From JANNHP01 sp031404455 (GTDB taxonomy: Bacteria > Planctomycetota > JAJSAM01 > JAJVHW01): 33,517 nucleotides of DNA. Both the position numbers and the translations under genes were made by a program. The notes beneath the pieces were generated by a model that did not search any database, had not been told where the DNA came from, and was given only the letters and a program-made list of their open reading frames with translations. Numbering within the stretch: position 1 is the stretch's first letter; the number at the start of each line of letters is the position of its first letter. The stretch covers positions 1 through 33,517 of the forward strand of contig JANNHP010000264.1 of the NCBI GenBank assembly GCA_031404455.1. Direction: 5' to 3'. This document shows, one piece after another, positions 7,931 through 15,624 of this stretch.

Positions 7931-9874
7931 TCATTTCTTCTCGTCAATCGGTTCCTTGACGGCTTCCTTCGGATCGCGCTTCTTCAGCGCGGACGCGCCG
8001 AACGCGTTCTCGTAGCGGTAGTAGACCTCGAGCGTCAGCACGTTGATCGCGACGCGGTAGATCGGTCCGCCGCCGTGGCTCCAGCGGTCCGGCGTCGGCC
8101 ATCCGCCGCGGGCGCACGTCTTCGTGTCGTCCTGGAGGGGGAGCAGCGCGTCGGTGAGAGCGCGGTTCCACGCGTTCCAGTACTTGCCGGAGCGCTTCGG
8201 GCTGTCGGGGCCGTCGAGCTGGTTGAGCGCGAGCGTGCCGTAGTACCAGTAGTAGTAGTCGACCGAGAGCGTGTCCTTCGTGACGACCGGCAGGTCCGTG
8301 AGCATCGCCTTCGCCGAGAGGTCGAGGACCGGGTCGTCGATGTTCTTCTCCACGAACGTTCGCACGCACATGCCGAGGGCGCCGAGCGTGGCGGCGTGGA
8401 ACGCGTAGTTGTCGCCCTCGCCGGCAATCTTGCGCCCGACCTGCAGCGGGTCCATGTAGGCGACGCGGCCCTTGTCCACGGTGACGTGCTTGACGAACTC
8501 CATCGCGCCGAGCATCGATTCGTGCGGCACAGTGAGTCCCGCGAGCTCGCCGGACTTCAGCGCCATGACGACCCACGCGGTCGCGGAGATGTCGGCCTCG
8601 TGCTGCTTCGCCTTCCACTCCTTCTCGTCGGGGTACGCGGCCTTGCCCTCGGGGCCCTCGAGCCACTCGCGCGGCTCGTAGCGCCAGCCCCAGAGTCCGG
8701 TCCCGTTCGGGTTCAGGCGCTGCGCCTTCACGAGGAAGTCGAGGCCGCGCTGAGCGGGCTCCTTCCACTGGATCTGGCCCGTCATGCCGTACGCCTCGCA
8801 CATCGCGAGGGTGGCGAGCGACTCGTTGTAGATGTGGCCGTCGTCGGAGAACCGGCCGTCCTTGTGCGCCGCCTGGCGCGCGCGCAGCCACTTCAGGCCG
8901 TTCGTGACGACCTCGCCGAGGCGCGTCCGCTTCGCCCGGACGATGTCGACGACCTTGACCTTGCTGGTGTGGTCGAAACCGGCGCCGAGGAACGCGAGGA
9001 GCGAGAGCCCCGAGAGGCCCTCGTTGTACTGCGCGCTGAACGAGTCGGCGTGGTCGCCGGGGACGCAGCCGGCCTTTGCGTCGCACACGCCCTTCAGCTT
9101 CTCCGCGCACCAGGAGCCGTCCGTCTGCTGGTGCCGGACGAGCCAGATGAGCCCGTTGCGGACGGCCTCCTCGGTGGCGACGGTCGGACCGCCAGCGCGT
9201 CCGGATGCGAGACCAGTGCCGGCCTTGGAGCGTCCCGCCCAGGCGGACGGCTTGCCCGTGCCGGCGTGCCCGCCGCTGGCGCCCACGCCGAGGGACGATC
9301 CGCCGGTGGGCGAGCTCGGCGCCGCGTCGGGATCGGCGCTCGGATCGCCGACTTCCTTGGTGAGGTCCTCCTCGCCGGTGACGACTTCGGCGGTGAGGCC
9401 GAGGTCACGGTCGAGCGAGACGAGCTCTGCGTCCTCGTTGCGGGGCTTCGGGATGGCCGTCCGGTCGACGATAGGGTCCGGGGTGGCCTCGGGATCCGCG
9501 TCCTCGGGCTTCGACTGCTTCGCCACGCCGATCGTGGCGGGAGGCGCGTCGTCCGTAGCCTTGTGCGTCTGGACGTACATGATGCTGAGCGTCGCGATCG
9601 CGATCACGTGCAGCACGACGGCGATGACGACCCAAGGTGCGTTCTTGATCGTCTTCTTGATGAACACCATGGGCCGGAATCCGCCGGAGGAGGCGGCCCG
9701 GTGCGACGTGTTCGGGCCGGCCTTCGGGGAACCGCCCTTTTCCGCCTCGGGAGGGGTCGTTGCAGTCTCGGGTATGGGTGATTCTCCAGTCGGCAAGGGC
9801 GCGCGCCTCCGCGATCCTATCTCCGGTTGCCGGGACGGGGCGCCCGTTCTATCAGGCCGGCGTCGCTTCGTCAC
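7931..9874 (-). CDS. TonB-like membrane-anchored protein with a squalene-cyclase-type alpha/alpha toroid domain
   Basis: A 647-residue protein with GTG start at 9874, three bases after prkA ends; GGAGGG lies about ten bases upstream. ATG at 9670 (residue 69) is an alternative. The N-terminus is polar and basic. One helix spans about residues 80-101 (PWVVIAVVLHVIAIATL) with a buried His89. A Pro/Asp/Glu- then Gly/Ser-rich linker of about 130 residues follows. From about 235 to 630 there are helical repeats typical of the terpenoid cyclase/prenyltransferase toroid: GLIWLVRHQQTDGSW, GLKWLRARQ, GLDFLVKAQ. No DXDD cyclase motif and no GCGEQ thioester are present, so it is probably binding rather than catalytic. 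The layout copies TonB (cytoplasmic tail, His-bearing helix, periplasmic linker, C-terminal domain), which with exbB/exbD in the same unit suggests energy coupling. Confidence 0.88.
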   Translation of the reverse strand: MTKRRRPDRTGAPSRQPEIGSRRRAPLPTGESPIPETATTPPEAEKGGSPKAGPNTSHRAASSGGFRPMVFIKKTIKNAPWVVIAVVLHVIAIATLSIMYVQTHKATDDAPPATIGVAKQSKPEDADPEATPDPIVDRTAIPKPRNEDAELVSLDRDLGLTAEVVTGEEDLTKEVGDPSADPDAAPSSPTGGSSLGVGASGGHAGTGKPSAWAGRSKAGTGLASGRAGGPTVATEEAVRNGLIWLVRHQQTDGSWCAEKLKGVCDAKAGCVPGDHADSFSAQYNEGLSGLSLLAFLGAGFDHTSKVKVVDIVRAKRTRLGEVVTNGLKWLRARQAAHKDGRFSDDGHIYNESLATLAMCEAYGMTGQIQWKEPAQRGLDFLVKAQRLNPNGTGLWGWRYEPREWLEGPEGKAAYPDEKEWKAKQHEADISATAWVVMALKSGELAGLTVPHESMLGAMEFVKHVTVDKGRVAYMDPLQVGRKIAGEGDNYAFHAATLGALGMCVRTFVEKNIDDPVLDLSAKAMLTDLPVVTKDTLSVDYYYWYYGTLALNQLDGPDSPKRSGKYWNAWNRALTDALLPLQDDTKTCARGGWPTPDRWSHGGGPIYRVAINVLTLEVYYRYENAFGASALKKRDPKEAVKEPIDEKK

Positions 9875-9877
9875 GCA

Positions 9878-12106
9878 TCAGGAACCCTCCGCCGGGAGCG
9901 TCAGCGAGAAGTCCACGGCGTCCTTCGCGCAGGCGTCGCAGTAGCCGAGGCGGCCCGTCAGATTCTGCAGAGTGCGCTCGGCGAGCTTCCGGTCGGCGTC
10001 GGGGAGGTCCTTGAACTCCGGCGAGCCGTGGAGGAGGAGCTGACGCTGCACGCGCGTGACGGTGTCGCGGCGCTCGTCGAAGAAGCGCTGCCGGAGCGGC
10101 CGGAGCAGGTCGGGGAAGAGCTTGCGGAACTCGATCGGCCGTTCGGTCGGATGGTCGACCGCATAGGCTCCGATCCGCGAGACGAGCGCGCGGCGCCACG
10201 CGTCGATCGGACCGTGGATGGGGAAGACGCGCTCGACCGACTCGAGCAGCTTCAGGTCCGGCTCGATCGTGCGGCCGGTCGAGGGGTCGCGCACGCTCTC
10301 GCGGCGGGTGTGCGCCACGAGGTGGTGGAAGTAGGCGTCGAACCGGCGGTCGTACTCCGACTGCGTGACGAGCTCCATCGCGTCCTCGACGTCGTGGACG
10401 ATCCACCGTCCGAGCTGGTCCACCGTCGCGGCGAGGATCGCCTCCGGGTCGTGGTAGCCGCCTTCGGCTTCGAACTGCAGGAAGCGGTACGTGGACTTCT
10501 CCTGGATGAGGGAGGCGAACTCCTTCTGGACCGCCGACGGCGTCACGCAGGCGCCCTCGCCGCGCACCGCCGCGCGCAAGAGCGTCGCTCTGAGGTCCCG
10601 GATGCTCGCGCCCGCGCGGCCCTCGAACCTGAGGTCGCGGTCGTGTTCGTCCCGGACCCGGGCGATGGCACGGACGAGCGTGACTGCCTGGTCCTGCTCG
10701 AGGCGCTCCGGGGCTCGCGATTCGGCGTAGAGCCAGAGCTTCTCGATCGGCGTCAGCTCCGCCGCGATCGGGCCGAGCTCTTCGCCGAGCCGGTCGGACT
10801 GAGGGCGCTCGAGGCGCGTGAGCACGGCGAAGAGCGCCACCGTCTCGGCGACGTGCGGCGCCACGTGGCGCATGCGCTTCAGCTCGTCGCACACCTTCCT
10901 GTAGACGAGAGCCTCCTTCGCGAACTCGCGCGAGTAGGGGACCCGGACGAAGTGCATCCGCCCTTGGAACGACGTGAACTCCGGGATCTGCCGGAACGCC
11001 TCCATGTGGCGCTCGTTCACCGTCGCGGTGAAGACGACGTCGAGTTCGAGGAGCTGGTTGCCGACGGTGACGAAGCCGCGCTCGGTCGTCTGCAGGAGGT
11101 ACTTCGAGAGCTCGAGGTTGCGTTTCAGGAAGTCGCTGAACTCGAGCATGCCGCGGTTCGCGTCGGGGAGGTCGCCCTGCACCTCGTAGAGCGGCGACGA
11201 CGTGAGGAAGGGCGGCAGGCCGCCGAGCCCCGCGCCCGATGAGATCGGCTGCAGCGCCGCGTCGACCGTGCCCTGCGGCTGCGTGACGACGGCGGCGGAC
11301 CGGAACCTCCGCGAGACGAACACTCGCTCGACCTGCACGTGCTTCACGACCTCGCGCCAGTCGCCCTTGTACGCGGCGAGGAGTCCCTCGTAGATGACCT
11401 TGCACTTCGGGCAGAGATTTCCGGAGAGGAACAGCCGGTACGACTCCTGGCGGCGGGCCGGGTTCGCGGCGAGCGCCTGTTCGAGGAGCGACGCGCGTTC
11501 GGAATCGGGGATGACGAAGAGCGGGTTGTCGCGGAACTCGCAGATCACGCGCGCGGCGACGACGTCCGCCGGGTCGAGCAGGGCGTGGGAATCGCGGTCG
11601 CCCGGCTTCTTCCCGCCGCCGAAGCCGAGCGAGTTGCCCTCGGCGGGGGTCTTCGGGAAGATCCAGCGCAGGGCGTAGAGAGCGCCCGCGGGCTCGTGGC
11701 TGTACTCCTCGAGCCCGCGCTGCAGGAGCTCGACGAGACTCGACTTCCCGGACCCGTTGGGACCGTGCAGCACGATCATCCGGTCGAGGCGTCCCTCGCG
11801 CGCCGCCGCGGAGATCGTGTCGACGAGATCGCGCTGCGGCTGCTCCTGGCCGATGACGGCGCCTTCCCCGCCCGCGTACGCGGCGTCGAAGATGCCCCAG
11901 CGCTCCGCCTTCCCGCCGATCCCCTGCGTCTCGTAACTGCCGAAGTGGGCGACGGCGTCGCGCAGGTACTGGATCGCGGCGCGCGTCAGCGGATAGGGAT
12001 CGGCGACGAACTGGTCGAGGAGCTGACCGAACGTGATGAGGCGGCGGTCCTCGGCGTAGCGGGCCGAGACCCGCTGTCCGATCCTCGGGAGTGCGGGTTC
12101 GTTCAT
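9878..12106 (-). CDS. prkA: PrkA-family AAA+ serine protein kinase
   Basis: A 742-residue cytoplasmic protein. A Walker A motif GPNGSGKSS is at residues 115-123 within IVLHGPNGSGKSSLVELL, preceded by a VIGQEQPQ segment. Further family features are SGNLCPKCKVIYEGLL with Cys232 and Cys235, the block VQVERVFVSRRFR, an LEFSDFLKR segment, TVNERHMEAFR, and a helical C-terminal PrkA region ending LGYCDACAKDAVDF with Cys723 and Cys726. PrkA proteins (E. coli YeaG, B. subtilis PrkA) are AAA+ proteins with reported serine kinase or protease activity, usually tied to stress or stationary phase, often beside yhbH/spoVR. Those partners are absent here. Instead prkA leads the ExbBD/TPR operon, three bases before the TonB-like gene. 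The two CxxC pairs could bind a metal, an inference only. Confidence 0.9.
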   Translation of the reverse strand: MNEPALPRIGQRVSARYAEDRRLITFGQLLDQFVADPYPLTRAAIQYLRDAVAHFGSYETQGIGGKAERWGIFDAAYAGGEGAVIGQEQPQRDLVDTISAAAREGRLDRMIVLHGPNGSGKSSLVELLQRGLEEYSHEPAGALYALRWIFPKTPAEGNSLGFGGGKKPGDRDSHALLDPADVVAARVICEFRDNPLFVIPDSERASLLEQALAANPARRQESYRLFLSGNLCPKCKVIYEGLLAAYKGDWREVVKHVQVERVFVSRRFRSAAVVTQPQGTVDAALQPISSGAGLGGLPPFLTSSPLYEVQGDLPDANRGMLEFSDFLKRNLELSKYLLQTTERGFVTVGNQLLELDVVFTATVNERHMEAFRQIPEFTSFQGRMHFVRVPYSREFAKEALVYRKVCDELKRMRHVAPHVAETVALFAVLTRLERPQSDRLGEELGPIAAELTPIEKLWLYAESRAPERLEQDQAVTLVRAIARVRDEHDRDLRFEGRAGASIRDLRATLLRAAVRGEGACVTPSAVQKEFASLIQEKSTYRFLQFEAEGGYHDPEAILAATVDQLGRWIVHDVEDAMELVTQSEYDRRFDAYFHHLVAHTRRESVRDPSTGRTIEPDLKLLESVERVFPIHGPIDAWRRALVSRIGAYAVDHPTERPIEFRKLFPDLLRPLRQRFFDERRDTVTRVQRQLLLHGSPEFKDLPDADRKLAERTLQNLTGRLGYCDACAKDAVDFSLTLPAEGS

Positions 12107-12170
12107 CGCCTCATGGTACGAGGCCGCTGCCGCCGATAGGGAACGGAAGCTCTCCCTCCGAGGATTCCGG

Positions 12171-13307
12171 ATGGCACCCGAACGAACTTCCCAAGCCTGG
12201 CCCGCCGAGCTCGCGACCTACTGGATCGAGAGCGCCGAGGTGCTCTCGGCCGACGCGAACGAGGAGGAGAAGCCGGGCCGCGACACGCTCGGGAACCCCG
12301 GACGCGTCCACGTGGTGCGCAACGCGGGGCGCCTCGGCGTCTCGTGGCCGCGCGGCCGCGTCGTCGAGAAGCTGGAGAAGTGCGGACTCCGGCCCGTGCG
12401 GGACACGGCCGAGGAGACCGAACTCGCCGAGCCGAGGAGGCAGGACGTCGCCGAAGGTCTCGACCCCTTCCTCCTCGAGAAGTCAGTGGTCGTGACGGTG
12501 CGCGGCCGCGACTTCCCCGGCGACCAGCGCGCGATGGTCGAGGCGAAGGTCGCGAAGCTCCGCAGCGAGTTCGACGACCCTGCGACGCGGCCGGACAGGA
12601 AGGCCGCGGCGGGCAAACTCCTCTCCGATCTCGAGGACGGCCTGCGCAGCACGATGGACGTCCGGATCGTCGAGCGGCGCTTTCGCCCGTCGGTCTCCGT
12701 CAAGGACCCCGTCGAGTCGATGGGACGTATCCTGCCGCTGAAGGTCGGCGCGCGGATCGTGTACGGCGTCAACCCCGTCCAGCCCGAGGCGGGCGACGCG
12801 AGCGAGGCCGACCCGATGGTGTTCCACCTCGTCGGACTCGGCGCGCGCGAGGCGGTGCTCCTCTACACGGGCGGCGTCCACGGTCAGCGCCACCTGCGCG
12901 ACCTCGAGGCGAGTCACGTGCACCACGCGTGGTTCGCGAACCGCGAACGCGTGAAGACCGAGGCGACCGCGCCGTGGATCGGCCGGAAGCTCTTCCGCGA
13001 ACTGAAGGAGACCGGACTCGGCGAGATCGTCATCCACAAGCGCCGCGACCCCACGCCCGTCGGCATCGAGAAGGTCGGCGAGGAGACGTACAGCGTCCGC
13101 GTGGACGGTCGCGAGGTCCTCGTCCCGGTCCTGCACGCGAAGACGACCCGCGAGGACGATCTCCTCATCCTCGACGACGCCGAGAGCCCGCTCCTCCTGC
13201 GCATGGTGGAGACGGGTGCCGACATCGTCCGCACGATCGACGCGATCCACTCGGCGGCTGCGATCTCGCCCGTCGCGACGGGCGACGTCGCCTCGGCGAC
13301 GTCGTAG
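12171..13307 (+). CDS. Conserved-looking protein of unknown function divergent from prkA
   Basis: A 378-residue soluble protein without signal peptide or membrane helix. ATG at 12171 has GAGG eight bases upstream. It begins with an acidic segment (WIESAEVLSADANEEE), then a mixed alpha/beta body. A charged helix near residues 120-160 (VEAKVAKLRSEFDDPATRPDRK) is followed by strands such as MGRILPLKVGARIVYG, MVFHLVGLGAREAVLLYTGG and a His-rich SHVHHAWFANRE. The C-terminal part contains LHAKTTREDDLLILDDAESP and LRMVETGADIVRTIDAIHS. I do not recognise a family. It is transcribed away from prkA across a 64-base gap and may share its control. It converges on gspJ with only nine bases between the stop codons. 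Confidence 0.85.
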   Translation: MAPERTSQAWPAELATYWIESAEVLSADANEEEKPGRDTLGNPGRVHVVRNAGRLGVSWPRGRVVEKLEKCGLRPVRDTAEETELAEPRRQDVAEGLDPFLLEKSVVVTVRGRDFPGDQRAMVEAKVAKLRSEFDDPATRPDRKAAAGKLLSDLEDGLRSTMDVRIVERRFRPSVSVKDPVESMGRILPLKVGARIVYGVNPVQPEAGDASEADPMVFHLVGLGAREAVLLYTGGVHGQRHLRDLEASHVHHAWFANRERVKTEATAPWIGRKLFRELKETGLGEIVIHKRRDPTPVGIEKVGEETYSVRVDGREVLVPVLHAKTTREDDLLILDDAESPLLLRMVETGADIVRTIDAIHSAAAISPVATGDVASATS

Positions 13308-13323
13308 TCCGCGCGGCTACGGC
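13301..13323. terminator. Convergent stem-loop built from both stop codons
   Basis: GTCGTAG (13301-13307) pairs with CTACGGC (13317-13323), with one G-T wobble, around a nine-base loop. The TAG stop of the 12171 gene and the TAG stop of gspJ lie on opposite arms and pair with each other. It could act as a bidirectional terminator or RNA 3' end. There is no U-tract, so confidence is limited. Confidence 0.4.
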
Positions 13324-14048
13324 TGCTTCGCCTGGTCCGCCTTGTCGTGGCGTCCGGCGAACACGACGAACGTGGAGAACGTGTACTCGGGCGCGTCCTC
13401 GAGCGGGCGTCCCTGGTCGTCGACGGCGGTGTCTCCGACCAGTGTGAGCGTGATGCGGCACGCGAACGGGAGCTTCTTCTCCTTCTTCGCGTCCCACTCC
13501 TCCTCGCCCTTGCCTTCGTCGGTGGTCGGGTCGCCCGGATCCTCGGCGAACCAGTCGATGCGGAACGTCTTCACGCGGTCGCAGAGCTTGTAGTACTTCC
13601 CGCCTTCGAGCGGCTCCTCGTCCACGCCGAGGTCCTCCCGGCGGTAGAGGGCGCCGAGGCCCTGCGCCGTCTCGCTGCGGCGCATGCGGAAGCCGACCTC
13701 GTTGATTCGCGCCTTCACGAACTCGCGCTGCACCTTCACGCGCGACCGCGACGGCACGACGGTGACGAAGTCGATCTTCGTGGAAGTCTCGGATCCGAAG
13801 CCGCTCTCGTTCTCGGCGTGGAAGACGTCGAGGTCCTTGTACGGCTCGACGACGGCGCCGCGCAGATCCTCCACGACGCGGTCCATCACCACCGGACCGA
13901 CGGCGTACGGCGTCGACTTCTCCTCGATCGCCTGCCGCAGTTCGAGGGTTCCCTGGACGATCCCGTAGACGGACGCGAAGAGAACGGCGAGGATCGCCGT
14001 GGCGACGAGCACCTCGAGCAGGGTCAGTCCGGACTGCCGGCGTCGCAT
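13317..14048 (-). CDS. gspJ: Type II secretion minor pseudopilin GspJ
   Basis: A 243-residue minor pseudopilin. ATG at 14048 gives MRRRQSGLTLLEVLVATAI: a short basic leader, the prepilin peptidase site between Gly and Leu, Glu at mature position 5, then the long hydrophobic N-terminal helix. The C-terminal domain contains a FRMRRSETAQGLGALYRRED stretch like GspJ and an acidic loop (EDPGDPTTDEGKGEEE). Known role: with GspI, H and K it caps the type II pseudopilus. It lies four bases after gspI and is the last gene of the gsp operon here. An upstream TTG at 14099 would bury the leader and is rejected. GspJ rather than another minor pilin is judged from order and size. Confidence 0.85.
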   Translation of the reverse strand: MRRRQSGLTLLEVLVATAILAVLFASVYGIVQGTLELRQAIEEKSTPYAVGPVVMDRVVEDLRGAVVEPYKDLDVFHAENESGFGSETSTKIDFVTVVPSRSRVKVQREFVKARINEVGFRMRRSETAQGLGALYRREDLGVDEEPLEGGKYYKLCDRVKTFRIDWFAEDPGDPTTDEGKGEEEWDAKKEKKLPFACRITLTLVGDTAVDDQGRPLEDAPEYTFSTFVVFAGRHDKADQAKQP

Positions 14049-14052
14049 GCGA

Positions 14053-14592
14053 TCACTTCCCTCCCGCGGTCTTCCTGGCGACGCTCGGCGCGAATGCAAT
14101 GATCTGCACGGAGTCCGCCGCGCCGCCGTCCTCGGAGGCGCTCACTTTCAGCGTGAGCTCCCTGAGCTGCTGCGTCTCGCCCTTCTTCTTCGGCTGGCCC
14201 GGCTGCCCGGCGCCGGCCGCGGGCGCCGCGGCCTCCGCCTTCTCCTCGTCGGTCGGCGCACCGAAGAGGTACTGGGCTTCCTCCTCCGTGGCGATTCCGA
14301 AGACCGTGACGTCGCGGATCTCGAGCTGCCACTTCCAACCCTTGAACTGCTCGCCGTACTCGGGGTAGTCGTCGCCGATGTCGCCGTCCATGTTGTCGTC
14401 GAAGTGCTGCTCGAACGTCAGGATCTCGCCCAGCTTGCGCTCGGCGAGCATCCTCAGTTCGCGCGCCCTGAATCCGGACGCCGCGAGGTAGTCGGAGTTC
14501 GCCGTCGTCTGCAAGGCCGCGGCCGCGACGAACGAGAAGATGGCGAGCGACACCATGATCTCGAGGAGCGTGAAACCGCGCTGTTCCCTCAC
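14053..14592 (-). CDS. gspI: Type II secretion minor pseudopilin GspI
   Basis: A 179-residue minor pseudopilin with GTG start at 14592, two bases after gspH, and GAGGA about nine bases upstream. The leader VREQRG precedes FTLLEIMVSLAIFSFVAAAAL: cleavage before Phe, Glu at mature position 5, then the pilin helix. The Ala at several helix positions and the segment RARELRMLAERKLGEI fit GspI/PulI. An Ala/Gly/Pro-rich linker (residues 118-138) interrupts the C-terminal domain, and an acidic DDNMDGDIGDDYPE loop precedes it. Known role: initiates the pseudopilus tip with GspJ and GspK. Confidence 0.85.
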   Translation of the reverse strand: MREQRGFTLLEIMVSLAIFSFVAAAALQTTANSDYLAASGFRARELRMLAERKLGEILTFEQHFDDNMDGDIGDDYPEYGEQFKGWKWQLEIRDVTVFGIATEEEAQYLFGAPTDEEKAEAAAPAAGAGQPGQPKKKGETQQLRELTLKVSASEDGGAADSVQIIAFAPSVARKTAGGK

Positions 14593-14594
14593 GA

Positions 14595-15173
14595 TCAGAA
14601 GTCCTCGGCGCGGCGGATCTCCTCCGCCTTCATGTGACCCGTGTGGTACGCGACGAGTCCGGTCAGCCCGGACACCTCGACGCTGATGCCCTCGTCGTCG
14701 CGCCCGCCCTCCGTCTTCAGGAACGCGACGAACCCGGAGGGCGAGACGTCTCCGTCGCCCCCGAACGTGATCAGCGTGCTCGACCCGCGCTCGATGTCGG
14801 TCGCGCTGAACGCGAGCTCCTCGAGCCGCACACCCGAGGGGAACTCCTCCCAGTCGCCGATCCACGTCGCTTCCTCGCGCTCGGCCGGGTCCGGCACATC
14901 GGTCTCGCTCGGCTCGTCGATCACGCGATAGCGCTGGTTCTCGACGTCGAACTCGATCGAGAGCGGCCGCTGCTTGAGGCCTGCCATCTCCTTCAGGTAG
15001 AGGACCTGGTTGCCGATGGCGCGAGCCGCGCCGCGCAGCTTCGTCGGGGCGGAGATGCCGTCCAGGTTCACGACGACGATGCTCGCGAGGAGCGAGATGA
15101 TCGCGATGACGACGAGCATCTCGATGAACGTGAACCCGGCTGCGGGGCGGCGGACCGGCCGGGCGGGACCCAC
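14595..15173 (-). CDS. gspH: Type II secretion minor pseudopilin GspH
   Basis: A 192-residue pseudopilin with GTG start at 15173, three bases after gspG. A basic, Pro-rich leader (MGPARPVRRPAAG) is followed by FTFIEMLVVIAIISLLASIVV, with the prepilin cleavage site and Glu at mature position 5. Downstream residues LRGAARAIGNQVLYLKEMA match the extended helix of GspH-type pilins (often SAARELAAALRYARSEA-like). The C-terminal half is beta-rich, including LITFGGDGDVSPSGFVAFL, which fits the GspH fold. It lies between gspG and gspI in the usual operon order. Confidence 0.87.
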   Translation of the reverse strand: MGPARPVRRPAAGFTFIEMLVVIAIISLLASIVVVNLDGISAPTKLRGAARAIGNQVLYLKEMAGLKQRPLSIEFDVENQRYRVIDEPSETDVPDPAEREEATWIGDWEEFPSGVRLEELAFSATDIERGSSTLITFGGDGDVSPSGFVAFLKTEGGRDDEGISVEVSGLTGLVAYHTGHMKAEEIRRAEDF

Positions 15174-15176
15174 TTG

Positions 15177-15602
15177 CTACTTCCCCGCGTCGGCGGGCGC
15201 CTTGGTGAGGTCGGCGAGCGTGATGTCCTGCGCGTCGCCGTCGCCGCCCTCGATCCCGTCGCTCCCGAGCGACATGAGGTCGTACGCCTTCTTGTCGCGC
15301 GGCGCGTACTGGAACTCCCCGCCCCACGCGTCCTTCGGCGGCTCCTCCGCCTCGATGTACCGCTTCTCGTCGCCCTCCGGACCGCAGAGGTCGCTCAGCG
15401 ACTCGGGGATGCGGTTCCGCTGGATGTAGTGCATCTGGATGGCCTGCTTGATCGCCCGCATGTGCTCCTTCGTGGTCGTCACCTTCGCCTCGGCGAGGTT
15501 CTTCATGACGGCCACGCTCGTGATGCCCGCGAGCAGCCCGATGATCGTGATCACGACCATGAGCTCGATCAGGGTGAAGCCGGCGCTCTTCCTTCGTTTC
15601 AT
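15177..15602 (-). CDS. gspG: Type II secretion major pseudopilin GspG
   Basis: A 141-residue major pseudopilin. ATG at 15602 has GGAG nine bases upstream. The leader MKRRKSAG precedes FTLIELMVVITIIGLLAG, with Glu at mature position 5. The motif TTTKEHMRAIKQAIQMHYIQ corresponds to the GspG helix. The calcium-binding loop of GspG is recognisable near the C-terminus (SLGSDGIEGGDGDAQDI). Known role: polymerises into the pseudopilus that pushes substrate through the secretin; a prepilin peptidase (not in this window) must process it. It is followed by gspH, I and J within a few bases each. Confidence 0.95.
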   Translation of the reverse strand: MKRRKSAGFTLIELMVVITIIGLLAGITSVAVMKNLAEAKVTTTKEHMRAIKQAIQMHYIQRNRIPESLSDLCGPEGDEKRYIEAEEPPKDAWGGEFQYAPRDKKAYDLMSLGSDGIEGGDGDAQDITLADLTKAPADAGK

Positions 15603-15624
15603 GGCGATGTTCTCCGCACGGGAC

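Noticed and set aside
5203..7959. Very long plus-strand open frame opposite the large TPR gene
   Set aside because: It is Arg/Leu/Val/Glu-biased with no recognisable domain, as expected for the antisense of a G+C-rich gene. The minus-strand frame has a signal peptide, TPR motifs and a ribosome binding site.
7931..9170. Thioester (alpha-2-macroglobulin) or terpene cyclase activity of the toroid domain
   Set aside because: The GCGEQ thioester and DXDD cyclase motifs are absent. The nearest match (DISATAW) lacks the acidic pair.
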